The translations under genes and the position numbers were made by a program. DNA of 44,114 nucleotides from SAR86 cluster bacterium (lineage in GTDB: Bacteria; Pseudomonadota; Gammaproteobacteria; Magnimaribacterales; D2472). The notes beneath the pieces are model-generated. The model made no database searches and was not told the origin of the DNA. It saw only the letters and a list, made by a program, of their open reading frames with translations. Positions 23,159 to 30,787 of the stretch are shown here, piece after piece (position 1 is the stretch's first letter; the number at the start of each line of letters is the position of its first letter). The DNA lies in contig JABBBT010000058.1 of NCBI GenBank assembly GCA_018607365.1, positions 1 through 44,114 on the forward strand, written 5' to 3'.

Positions 23159-25444
23159 TTAATACTTTAATCTAAATTTAATTGAAAAAAGCTCATCGCT
23201 AGGATTTTCCCATGGTTCTTTGAACAACTCGGATTGAGATCTATCGTCTTCCTCGTCGTAAATTCTCCCACCTTTAGAATAGACTAAAAATAGATATGAC
23301 AAAGGAGCGAGCTCATATTTATATCTAATTTGGAACGAAGCTACGCCAGTATTGAACTCATTAACAACATTATTTCCTTTATAAAGGTATCCATTAGCAT
23401 CTGAAAAAATACTAATAGGATTTTTTGCTTTCAAAGCAACAAATTGACTCTTAAGTCTGATCTCATGTTTATTATTTCTAAACCAATTTAGATCAAAAGA
23501 TAAGGTATCTTGTCTTGAATCATATGAGGCAAGATTATTATTATCCTGCCATATCAGCCATTCATTTTCCTTTCTTATCCTATATTGCGCATTAATTCTT
23601 AAGTTATCATTTGGAAATATTGAACCTGCTATCTTGTAAAACTTTCGACCATACCCATTCGAATCCCACTGATTATCTTTCTCTCCCTTAAAGAAGCTAA
23701 CTCTCCAGTCATATGTCCAGAATGAATAGTTCTTTGCCTCAAAGTCTGCTGTAATACCTATTCTTCTTTTTGATTTGATAAAAGGATAGGCTTCATTTTT
23801 TCTTGTGATAGTTGTATTTTTCCCAGAAGATCTAAAATTAAAATCTAATTGAAATTTAGAGTTGTCCTTAAAACTAAAAGAATTTTTTTGATCTATGCCT
23901 ATTGGATTTGAATTACCAGTTGTGTCAGCATCATAATTTAGGTCAATTCCATAATCTATTTGTTTTAATATCGAGCTATTATCAAATTCATTTATTTTTT
24001 TATTTCCTCCAATACCAGCATGAATCCAGTCCCTTCTTTGCAGATAACCAAAGTCATTCAACTCGAAGTCGTCTTCAAAATAAAGAAGGCTTCCACTTAT
24101 GTTAGATAGTTTATTTGGAAGATATGTAAACTGAGCCCTATACCCAAGCCCATTTTTACCATTTTTTTCTGAGGCTAACAGGTCTGAATATGTAATTAAT
24201 TTTTTTGAACGAATATTGACGTAATCAATAACATTGACTGTTGATGATTCGCCTGTCATTTCATTCTCAACATTCGTTACCATGAAGCCCAACGTTTTAT
24301 TTCCAAGCTTTGTTCTGGATCGAAGAGCATAATAGTCTCTTCCAGCTGAAAAGGCTTCATCAGCCTCACTTGCTACGAATACTCCAAATTCATTATTATT
24401 ACTTTTTTGAGTAAGTCTTAATGCAAAATCAATATCAGAATAGTTTTTTTTAGCTGCCTCGCAACCGTCTTCATTACTTTCTTCTGAGCAATTATAGCTG
24501 GGAGCAGCTCCAATCCTCCGCGTGTTTATAACCGAGTATCTATCATAATTACTAATATTAAACAGTGATTGGTTTTCATTGAAAAATGCTCTTTTTTCTG
24601 AGTAAAAAGTTTCTTGAGCAGAAAAGTTAATAACCACATCGTCACTCTCAGCTTGCCCGAAATCTGGATTGATAGCTAGATTTATTTGACGACCTTTTCC
24701 AGTGCTATAAAAGATTTCAGCCCCAATATCTGATCTTTCTTGGTTTGTAACTGAATTTTTATTTGAAGATATATATGGAAAAAAAGTTAGCTTAGATTTT
24801 GTATAGTTTTGTATTTCTAGGCTATCTAACTCTTGAAAGTAGTCATTTCTACTAGCCATTGTTCCGGCACTGCTCACCCATGACTGATTTTCGGCACTAT
24901 AACGTAATGCGGTGTAATTAATTTTTCTTATATCGCTATCAGGCTGTCTCATTAACGTTACATCCCAAGGAATAAAAAACTCAGAGATCCAATACCCGTC
25001 AAATTTTTGTGTTTTTGCAATCCAATTTCCATCCCAGTCTGTCTTAAAGTCTCCTGCTTGCGTTTTTATGGCATCGAAAAGCGAGTCCCCAAGATTTATA
25101 GCAAGAATGAAAGCTTTGTTGCCATCACCATCAAAGTCTATATTTATAGAGTTTTTATCGCTAAGTGAATTTATTTGATCTCTAAGCGTCTTTCTGGAGA
25201 ACATAGAATCATTACTTTGAAAATTCTTAAATCCAACATATATACCATCCTTATTTGAGAAAATTAAAGCCGTTGTAAGAAGTTCATTTTTCTTAAGAGT
25301 GAAAGGAGATGTTTCGTAAAAATCTGTAATTTCAAATGCATTATTCCACTCAGGCTCATCAAGAGAGCCATCAATAACAATTGAGTTTGACCAAATCAGC
25401 GTGGAGGCAAGTAAAAGCGATAATGAGGCTAAAGTTATTTTCAT
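23159..25444 (-). CDS. DUF5916-type outer-membrane protein with N-terminal CBM9-like domain
   Basis: 761 residues with a signal peptide (first ~19). Residues about 20-210 look like the family 9 carbohydrate-binding-like fold (IDGSLDEPEWNNA, FFIPWDVTLMRQ). The remainder resembles DUF5916, including FSAQETFYSEKRAFFNENQ, followed by alternating polar/hydrophobic strands typical of a beta-barrel. The chain ends in an aromatic residue (KFRLKY), as outer-membrane barrels do. Function is unknown; the usual proposal is binding or uptake of a polymer at the surface. It is isolated, convergent with ilvA (4 bp) and upstream of no clear partner. Function confidence is low, architecture fair. Confidence 0.75.
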   Translation of the reverse strand: MKITLASLSLLLASTLIWSNSIVIDGSLDEPEWNNAFEITDFYETSPFTLKKNELLTTALIFSNKDGIYVGFKNFQSNDSMFSRKTLRDQINSLSDKNSINIDFDGDGNKAFILAINLGDSLFDAIKTQAGDFKTDWDGNWIAKTQKFDGYWISEFFIPWDVTLMRQPDSDIRKINYTALRYSAENQSWVSSAGTMASRNDYFQELDSLEIQNYTKSKLTFFPYISSNKNSVTNQERSDIGAEIFYSTGKGRQINLAINPDFGQAESDDVVINFSAQETFYSEKRAFFNENQSLFNISNYDRYSVINTRRIGAAPSYNCSEESNEDGCEAAKKNYSDIDFALRLTQKSNNNEFGVFVASEADEAFSAGRDYYALRSRTKLGNKTLGFMVTNVENEMTGESSTVNVIDYVNIRSKKLITYSDLLASEKNGKNGLGYRAQFTYLPNKLSNISGSLLYFEDDFELNDFGYLQRRDWIHAGIGGNKKINEFDNSSILKQIDYGIDLNYDADTTGNSNPIGIDQKNSFSFKDNSKFQLDFNFRSSGKNTTITRKNEAYPFIKSKRRIGITADFEAKNYSFWTYDWRVSFFKGEKDNQWDSNGYGRKFYKIAGSIFPNDNLRINAQYRIRKENEWLIWQDNNNLASYDSRQDTLSFDLNWFRNNKHEIRLKSQFVALKAKNPISIFSDANGYLYKGNNVVNEFNTGVASFQIRYKYELAPLSYLFLVYSKGGRIYDEEDDRSQSELFKEPWENPSDELFSIKFRLKY

Positions 25445-25470
25445 ATAGATTTAATTTAGATTATCTTAAT

Positions 25471-26046
25471 CTATGAATGGTAGGAAATCATCTGATTGTT
25501 TTCAGAAAAAACATAATCATATTTAAGGTCATGTTTTTCTCCAAAATGCATATTACAAATCTGGTATTGATAACACAACCCAACCAGTAGAGGTCTTGAT
25601 ACCTCCTCATTTATAGAACCAATAATTCTATCGAAATATCCAGAGCCATAGCCAAGCCTGTATCCATTTAGATCAACTCCTGCCATAGGAATAAACATTA
25701 AATCAATTTCATTTATGTTGACATAATCTTCACTTTTAACCTCTTTGATTCCAAATTGATTTATAAAGAAGTTAGGCTGCTCATCCAGCAAATTAAAAGC
25801 CATCATTTCGTCATCAATTACTTTTGGAATATAAATATTCTTTTTAAGTTTAGTAAAAGCTTGAATTAACAAATTTGTATTGACTTCATTTCGAAAAGGA
25901 AAATATAAGGCAATGTTTTGCATTTCATGAGTATTGATTTTTTCTAATACATTTTCTTGGATTAAAAAACTTATATTGCTCTTAGATGAATCAGAAATAG
26001 ACTGCCCCTGCTCAAAGAGTGATTTTCGTATTTTATTTTTCACCAT
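25471..26046 (-). CDS. 5-formyltetrahydrofolate cyclo-ligase
   Basis: ATP-dependent enzyme (YgfA/FAU1 family) that returns 5-formyl-THF to the active folate pool. The 191 residues have basic N-terminal KNKIRKSLFEQ, IALYFPFRNEVNT near residue 50 and the signature RLGYGSGYFDR with the ATP-site Gly and Asp. ATG 26046 is used rather than the in-frame TTG 26067, which would cut into the 6S RNA flank. It sits directly downstream of 6S RNA, the conserved zapA-ssrS-ygfA order, and is likely co-transcribed with 6S. Confidence 0.93.
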   Translation of the reverse strand: MVKNKIRKSLFEQGQSISDSSKSNISFLIQENVLEKINTHEMQNIALYFPFRNEVNTNLLIQAFTKLKKNIYIPKVIDDEMMAFNLLDEQPNFFINQFGIKEVKSEDYVNINEIDLMFIPMAGVDLNGYRLGYGSGYFDRIIGSINEEVSRPLLVGLCYQYQICNMHFGEKHDLKYDYVFSENNQMISYHS

Positions 26047-26073
26047 AAATTGTGCCGAGGCTAACAAACCAAA

Positions 26074-26232
26074 TCACCGCCATGTGTTATACCTGAACCG
26101 AAGGGTCAGGTGGTGAATTTCATAACAAATCAGGCTTCCCTTTAAAGGTACTGCGCAACAATGCTAGAGGAATATCACCTATTTAATTGTATCGGTTCAA
26201 ATTTATTAACACATTAGCGTATGAACCAGAAT
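26074..26232 (-). ncRNA. ssrS: 6S RNA
   Basis: The only unfilled space between zapA and the folate ligase gene, the conserved site of ssrS. The reverse strand shows a closing stem, CGC..ATGTGTT (near 26205-26219) with AACACAT..GCG (near 26076-26086), and a central region with AAGCCTG as in E. coli 6S. On the 3' arm TTCACC is followed by the hairpin ACCTGA/TCAGGT with loop CCCTTCGGT, equivalent to the E. coli 3' internal hairpin. It binds the sigma-70 holoenzyme as a promoter mimic. About 159 nt, shorter than the 184 nt of E. coli. The ends are estimates. Confidence 0.88.
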
Positions 26233-26239
26233 GCAGTTA

Positions 26240-26267
26240 ATTATAAAATATATAGGTATTAAGTAAA
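26240..26267 (-). promoter_or_regulatory. 6S RNA promoter
   Basis: On the reverse strand TATAAT (26245-26240) is preceded, 16 bp upstream, by TTTACT (26267-26262), four of six bases of the -35 consensus. Start of transcription is expected near 26232-26233, consistent with the 5' end needed for the 6S closing stem. It overlaps the end of the zapA spacer. Confidence 0.55.
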
Positions 26268-26276
26268 AGTTAATTT

Positions 26277-26543
26277 TTAGAGAGCAGACTCTATTTTTTG
26301 TATTAGCTTTTCGATATCTTTATTATTTAAAGAAGAGTCAGTATTCTCGGTTGGCTTGGATAAAAGCTTACTAGCCATAGTTAGACCAGCTATCACCAAA
26401 GCATTATTCTTATCGCCGATGCCATCAAGCTCATCATTTAATAATTTTGCAGCTCTAATGAGTTGGTCTTTCTCTTCTGGCGGACAGGCTAACGTCAGAT
26501 CTCGGCCAAAAATTCTTAAAGATAGCGTTTCCATTTCTGACAT
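26277..26543 (-). CDS. zapA: cell division protein ZapA
   Basis: FtsZ-bundling protein at the Z ring. The 88 residues show the N-terminal strand METLSLRIFGRDLTLACPPEE and a C-terminal helix that would form the tetramer coiled coil (from about residue 55). Slightly shorter than the E. coli protein (109). It starts one base inside the stop of the small coiled-coil gene upstream (TAATG), and 6S RNA follows, the canonical arrangement. Confidence 0.93.
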   Translation of the reverse strand: MSEMETLSLRIFGRDLTLACPPEEKDQLIRAAKLLNDELDGIGDKNNALVIAGLTMASKLLSKPTENTDSSLNNKDIEKLIQKIESAL

Positions 26544-26713
26544 TATTTTTTAAGTTTAGTTATTTCTTTATTTAGTATGAGCTTATCTTTTTTCCAGTCT
26601 CTTTCCCTTTGCACATAAGAATCTATTATTCCTTTTTGTTCATCAAATCTTTTTATTAAAAGATCTACCTTATCCTCTAGCTCAAATAATGATGATTTTT
26701 TTTCTTCTGACAT
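26543..26713 (-). CDS. small coiled-coil protein, TIGR02449-like
   Basis: ATG 26713 to TAA 26543 encodes 56 residues: MSEEKKSSLFELEDKVDLLI and then a helix rich in Lys, Glu and Leu with heptad-like spacing to the end. Small coiled-coil proteins of the TIGR02449 family are found directly upstream of zapA in pseudomonads and relatives, and this one overlaps zapA by one base. A role in division is inferred from the neighbour only. The gap to pepP (64 bp) holds a possible -10 box TAGAAT (26733-26738). Confidence 0.82.
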   Translation of the reverse strand: MSEEKKSSLFELEDKVDLLIKRFDEQKGIIDSYVQRERDWKKDKLILNKEITKLKK

Positions 26714-26777
26714 TGTATAAGTTTAATTGTACTAGAATGAATTGGAAAGTTTCTTTAATAAAAGAGTAAAATAAGGC

Positions 26778-28073
26778 ATGGAAAAAATAATTTTTAAAAA
26801 CAGAAGAGATTCACTTATAAAACACCTACCTAAGAATTCAGCCTTAATTGTACCTGGTGCAGATTTGCAATATAGAAACGCTGACTCATCTTATAATTTA
26901 AGACAGGAAAGTAGCTTCTACTATCTGTCTGGTTTTTGTGAGCCCTCTTCTCTAATGGTTTTAGTTAATAATGGACAGAGCATTGATTCAATAATCTTTG
27001 TCCCTGAAAAAGATAAACTTAAAGAAATCTGGGATGGTTATCGAGCTGGCCCTGAGGGCGCAATAAATGATTTTCTTTTTGATCAAGCTTTTGAAAATAA
27101 TAAATCAGATGCTTTAATGCCCGAAATCCTTCAAGGGCTAGAAAAAGTTTTTTATTCAATAGGGAAGAAAAATGGCTTTGATCAGAAAGTAATTGACTGG
27201 ACATGCGCAGCAAATTCTAAAGATAGGCACAGCAAATCAATTGATATTATTGATGGCTCTTCGATGGTAGGAAATTTAAGGCTTATCAAAGATAAGCATG
27301 AAATCGATATTATGAAGAGAGCTTGTGAAATTTCAGCTGAATCATATATTGAGGTCATGAAATCTATAAAGCCTGGCGACAATGAGCAGGAAATAGAGGC
27401 GCTATTTTTATATGAATTCGCCAAAAGGGGAGGTAGGTTTCCAGCCTATACACCTATAGTTGCTGGAGGTGAGGGCGCTTGTGTATTGCATTATATTGAA
27501 AATGATAAAGAGCTAGCTGCATCAGATTTAATTTTGGTAGACGCAGGATGTGAATACAAAATGTATGCATCTGATATCACAAGAACCTTCCCAGTAAGTG
27601 GAAAATTTTCAGATGAACAGCTGCAAATTTATAATATTGTACTCAAAGCCAATCTTGCCGCAATCGATGCTGTAAAAACTGGTAATAGCATAATGGAACC
27701 TCAAATGGTTTCAGAAAAAGTAATTACTGAAGGTCTTGTAGAGTTGGGTATTCTATCTGGCGATGTTAATCAGCTTCATAAAAATGGTGCATTCAAGGAC
27801 TTTTACATGCATAAGGTGGGACATTGGCTTGGTCTTGATGTTCATGATGTTGGTGACTACATGGAGGGAGATGAGTTTATGAAGTTTAAACCAGGGATGA
27901 TAACTACAATCGAGCCAGGTATCTATATCAGTAGTGCAATGGATGTAGATGACAAATGGAAAGGCATCGGCATAAGAATAGAGGACGACATCCTTGTAAC
28001 AGATTCAGGCAATATTAATCTAACAGAGAAGGTGCCATCTAATCCTCAAGAAATAGAATCATTGATGGCTTAG
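26778..28073 (+). CDS. pepP: Xaa-Pro aminopeptidase (aminopeptidase P)
   Basis: Dimetal M24 peptidase that removes an N-terminal residue next to proline. The 431 residues contain an N-terminal creatinase-like domain (to about 170) and the catalytic domain with metal ligands D255 (VDAGCEY), D266 (SDITRTF), H349 (HKVGHWLG), E379 (TIEPGIYI) and E402 (GIRIEDD); all five are present. Followed after three bases by ubiH, the conserved pepP-ubiH order. Confidence 0.96.
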   Translation: MEKIIFKNRRDSLIKHLPKNSALIVPGADLQYRNADSSYNLRQESSFYYLSGFCEPSSLMVLVNNGQSIDSIIFVPEKDKLKEIWDGYRAGPEGAINDFLFDQAFENNKSDALMPEILQGLEKVFYSIGKKNGFDQKVIDWTCAANSKDRHSKSIDIIDGSSMVGNLRLIKDKHEIDIMKRACEISAESYIEVMKSIKPGDNEQEIEALFLYEFAKRGGRFPAYTPIVAGGEGACVLHYIENDKELAASDLILVDAGCEYKMYASDITRTFPVSGKFSDEQLQIYNIVLKANLAAIDAVKTGNSIMEPQMVSEKVITEGLVELGILSGDVNQLHKNGAFKDFYMHKVGHWLGLDVHDVGDYMEGDEFMKFKPGMITTIEPGIYISSAMDVDDKWKGIGIRIEDDILVTDSGNINLTEKVPSNPQEIESLMA

Positions 28074-28076
28074 ACC

Positions 28077-29237
28077 ATGGAGGTTCCAATTGTTATTTCT
28101 GGTGGGGGGATAATAGGTAATTACATTTCTCTTAGGCTTGAAAAAAATAATATCAAAACTGTTATTGTCGAAAAAGCGAGTGGTTTCTTAGCCCTAGACA
28201 AGGGTATAAGAACAGTCACTCTCAATGAGCATTCCATGCAAATGCTAAAAAACATTGGTATTTGCCCATCAATTGCTCAAATCAACAGCATCGACGTATT
28301 AGATGGTGAGGGTACAGGCAAAATTCAATTTCTAGCAAAGGACGTCGGCAGCGAAAACCTTTCATATGTGACCTATTTCAATGAATTACAAAAACTAATT
28401 TCTGATCCATGTAAAGAAAGAACCTTTTTTAATAATGAGATTAATTCAGTACAGAATCTTAATACAGAATCTGATCCAGAGATCATGCTTAAAGATGGCA
28501 TGATCATAAAAACGAATCTTATTGCTGGGTGTGATGGAAGAAATTCAAATATTGCAAAAATTGCTTCACTTACAAGCAGTTTCGATGACTACTTACAAAC
28601 AGCTTTAACTTTCGTCGTTGATATTAATAACAATTCACACGGTAAAGCCCACCAAGTTTTTTCTGAAAAAGGAATATTTGCACTTATGCCACTCCCAGAA
28701 GGCAGGGGTGAGATGAATAAATGCACAGTAGTTTGGTCAATAAAAAATCAAGTTTTGGGAGATGAGCCTGTATCTGAGTTTGTAAAAAATAACATTTCTT
28801 TTTTTGAATCAAAGCTTAATGTTAGTCTCAAGGTTAAGTCAGAAATTTTAAGTTTTAAATTATCGAATCATCATTTTGAAAACTATATTAGCGGACCTGT
28901 TGTTCTTCTCGGTGATGCTGCACACTCAATCCACCCCTTAGCAGGTCAAGGTATTAATCTAGGATTTGCAGATGCAGATGTTTTTTGTGAAGAGGTAATT
29001 AGTTCTTATAAAAAAGGGATTGCCTTTAATGAGAAATCAGTTTTAAAAAGATATGAGATTAGAAGAAAAAGTATGAACTTTTTAATGTTGAAGTCTATGG
29101 ACTTTTTTGTAGATTTATTTGGTTCAGAAAATTTATATCTAAGGCTGATCAGAAATTTAGGTATTTCTTCGTTAAATAAATCAAAGTTTGTTAAAGCATT
29201 CTTTATAAGACATGCTTCTGGAATGAATAAGTTTTAA
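28077..29237 (+). CDS. ubiH: FAD-dependent hydroxylase of the UbiH/UbiF/VisC family
   Basis: Flavin monooxygenase that hydroxylates the ubiquinone ring. The 386 residues show the dinucleotide fold ISGGGIIGNYISLRLE at the N-terminus, the CDGRNS motif near 155 and the second FAD motif VVLLGDAAHSIHPLAGQG near 275. The symbol rests on position after pepP; UbiH, UbiI and UbiF cannot be told apart by eye. Together with ubiE, ubiJ and ubiB this is the second ubiquinone locus in the window. Convergent with rpmB at a distance of 7 bp. Confidence 0.85.
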   Translation: MEVPIVISGGGIIGNYISLRLEKNNIKTVIVEKASGFLALDKGIRTVTLNEHSMQMLKNIGICPSIAQINSIDVLDGEGTGKIQFLAKDVGSENLSYVTYFNELQKLISDPCKERTFFNNEINSVQNLNTESDPEIMLKDGMIIKTNLIAGCDGRNSNIAKIASLTSSFDDYLQTALTFVVDINNNSHGKAHQVFSEKGIFALMPLPEGRGEMNKCTVVWSIKNQVLGDEPVSEFVKNNISFFESKLNVSLKVKSEILSFKLSNHHFENYISGPVVLLGDAAHSIHPLAGQGINLGFADADVFCEEVISSYKKGIAFNEKSVLKRYEIRRKSMNFLMLKSMDFFVDLFGSENLYLRLIRNLGISSLNKSKFVKAFFIRHASGMNKF

Positions 29238-29244
29238 ATTTATA

Positions 29245-29481
29245 TTAGACTTTTTGACCTTTAGCTCTAAGTTCTTTAAGAACTTCACTAATGCCTTTTT
29301 TGTCAATGATTCTCATACCTTTTGCAGATACTTTAAGATTTACGAACCTGTTCTCAGATTCAACCCAAAATTTATGTGTGTGAAGATTAGGAAAAAACTT
29401 TCTTTTAGTCCTATTTTTAGCGTGAGAAACATTGTTTCCTGACTGTGGTATCTTACCTGTTACTTGACATATTTTACTCAT
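29245..29481 (-). CDS. rpmB: 50S ribosomal protein L28
   Basis: The 78 residues follow E. coli L28 closely: [27 protein letters not shown], and [13 protein letters not shown]. It is the form without paired zinc cysteines. In most relatives rpmG (L33) follows as a second gene; here the stop lies 7 bp from the convergent ubiH end, so rpmG must be elsewhere. Confidence 0.97.
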   Translation of the reverse strand: MSKICQVTGKIPQSGNNVSHAKNRTKRKFFPNLHTHKFWVESENRFVNLKVSAKGMRIIDKKGISEVLKELRAKGQKV

Positions 29482-29526
29482 TGAAACGCGATTTTATAGA
29501 ACACTGAGGAACTTAGCAATACTATT

Positions 29527-30015
29527 GTGAAACAAATTTATTTATTACGACATGCACAATCTGACTGGAAGAGTTCTAATCAGAAAGATTTTGATAGACC
29601 ATTAGCAAGAAAAGGCATTGAAGAAGCAAATAAAATATCATGTTACTGTAAATCTCATTCAATTTTGGTAGATAAAATATTCTGTAGCACCGCAGAAAGA
29701 GCTAAGCAGACTTTTGATATATGCAGCGATGGGCTTAATTATCCAATAGCTGAAGCAGTCTATACTGATGAGCTTTACTTTGCTGGCCCTGATGAGATCG
29801 TTAAGCTTATCCAAAGTTTAAGTGAATCCATTACCTCTGTTTTAATAATAGGCCACAATCCATCAATGCAAATGTACATAAATGCTATTTCAGAAAATTC
29901 TCGTATCAAGTACTCAACATGCGGGCTGGCAGAAATTCTCGTTGAAAGTTCATGGAAAGACTTATCTTTAAAAAAATGTAAGTTAAAATCTTTTATTCAA
30001 CCAGGAGAGCTTTAA
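29527..30015 (+). CDS. histidine phosphatase family protein, SixA-like
   Basis: Phosphoglycerate-mutase-fold phosphatase; SixA dephosphorylates phosphohistidine on signalling proteins. The 162 residues have the catalytic LLRHAQSDW with the RHG-type His, CSTAERAKQT (the Arg of the second motif) and the later phosphate-pocket His in IIGHNPSMQ. It begins with GTG (29527), four residues before the conserved strand. Not adjacent to a two-component system here, so the target is unknown. dut follows after 3 bp. Confidence 0.88.
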   Translation: MKQIYLLRHAQSDWKSSNQKDFDRPLARKGIEEANKISCYCKSHSILVDKIFCSTAERAKQTFDICSDGLNYPIAEAVYTDELYFAGPDEIVKLIQSLSESITSVLIIGHNPSMQMYINAISENSRIKYSTCGLAEILVESSWKDLSLKKCKLKSFIQPGEL

Positions 30016-30018
30016 AAA

Positions 30019-30474
30019 TTGAAAAACATAAAAATTAAGATCATTAACCCACTAATGGGATCCAAGATACCCTTGCCTCAATATGAAACAAAGGGCTCGG
30101 CAGGATTGGATTTAAGGGCATGCCTAGATAGTAAGCTCAGCCTTCAGGCAGGATCATCTCAGTTGATACCTATTGGTTTTGCAATGTACTTAGAAGATCC
30201 GGGTCTTGCAGCAATGGTTATACCCAGATCAGGTCTAGGTTCTAAGCATGGAATCGTTCTTGGTAATCTGGTTGGGTTGATTGATTCAGACTATCAAGGA
30301 GAGCTAATGGTTCCTGCCTGGAATAGATCAGATACAGATTTTGAGATTAATCCTGGAGACAGGATTGCACAAATGATTATAGTTCCAGTGATTCAAGCAG
30401 ATTTTGAAATCGTAGACGAGTTCAGTGAGACTCAAAGGGGAGAAAAGGGTTTTGGAAGTTCAGGTATAAATTGA
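30019..30474 (+). CDS. dut: deoxyuridine 5'-triphosphate nucleotidohydrolase (dUTPase)
   Basis: Trimeric enzyme that hydrolyses dUTP to dUMP and keeps uracil out of DNA. The 151 residues show all five motifs: [29 protein letters not shown] with catalytic Asp, GDRIAQMI and the C-terminal [10 protein letters not shown] that closes the active site. The start is TTG (30019), the only start codon before the first strand. Convergent with rpmE2, 5 bp apart. Confidence 0.96.
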   Translation: MKNIKIKIINPLMGSKIPLPQYETKGSAGLDLRACLDSKLSLQAGSSQLIPIGFAMYLEDPGLAAMVIPRSGLGSKHGIVLGNLVGLIDSDYQGELMVPAWNRSDTDFEINPGDRIAQMIIVPVIQADFEIVDEFSETQRGEKGFGSSGIN

Positions 30475-30479
30475 TAAAT

Positions 30480-30728
30480 TTACTTTTTCTTGCCAAACCT
30501 TTCTTCAAATTTTTGAACTCTTCCGCCAGTATCAATAATTTTTTGCTTACCAGTATAAAAAGGATGAGAAGCAGAGGATATATCAAGAGGATAGTATGGG
30601 TATGTTTTTCCATCTTCCCATTCTTTCGTTTGAGTCGTATCTAATGTTGAACGAATGAGAAAGAACTTATCAGCACTAGCGTCATGGAATAAAACTTCAC
30701 GGTATTCAGGATGTATATCTTTTTTCAT
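30480..30728 (-). CDS. rpmE2: 50S ribosomal protein L31, type B (zinc-free)
   Basis: 82 residues of the type B (YkgM-like) L31: [26 protein letters not shown] and [11 protein letters not shown] are typical. The four zinc cysteines of type A L31 are absent. In E. coli this form replaces the zinc form during zinc shortage under Zur; here it occupies the conserved position divergent from priA, so it may be the only L31. I see no clear Zur box in the 59-bp spacer. Confidence 0.95.
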   Translation of the reverse strand: MKKDIHPEYREVLFHDASADKFFLIRSTLDTTQTKEWEDGKTYPYYPLDISSASHPFYTGKQKIIDTGGRVQKFEERFGKKK

Positions 30729-30787
30729 AATAAAATCAAAATTTGGATGAGAACTATAACAAAAAACAACTTCTTTTCAATCAAAAC

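Noticed and set aside
30729-30787. Zur operator between rpmE2 and priA.
   Set aside because: Only a fragment (TATAAC) resembles the box; no palindrome is present.
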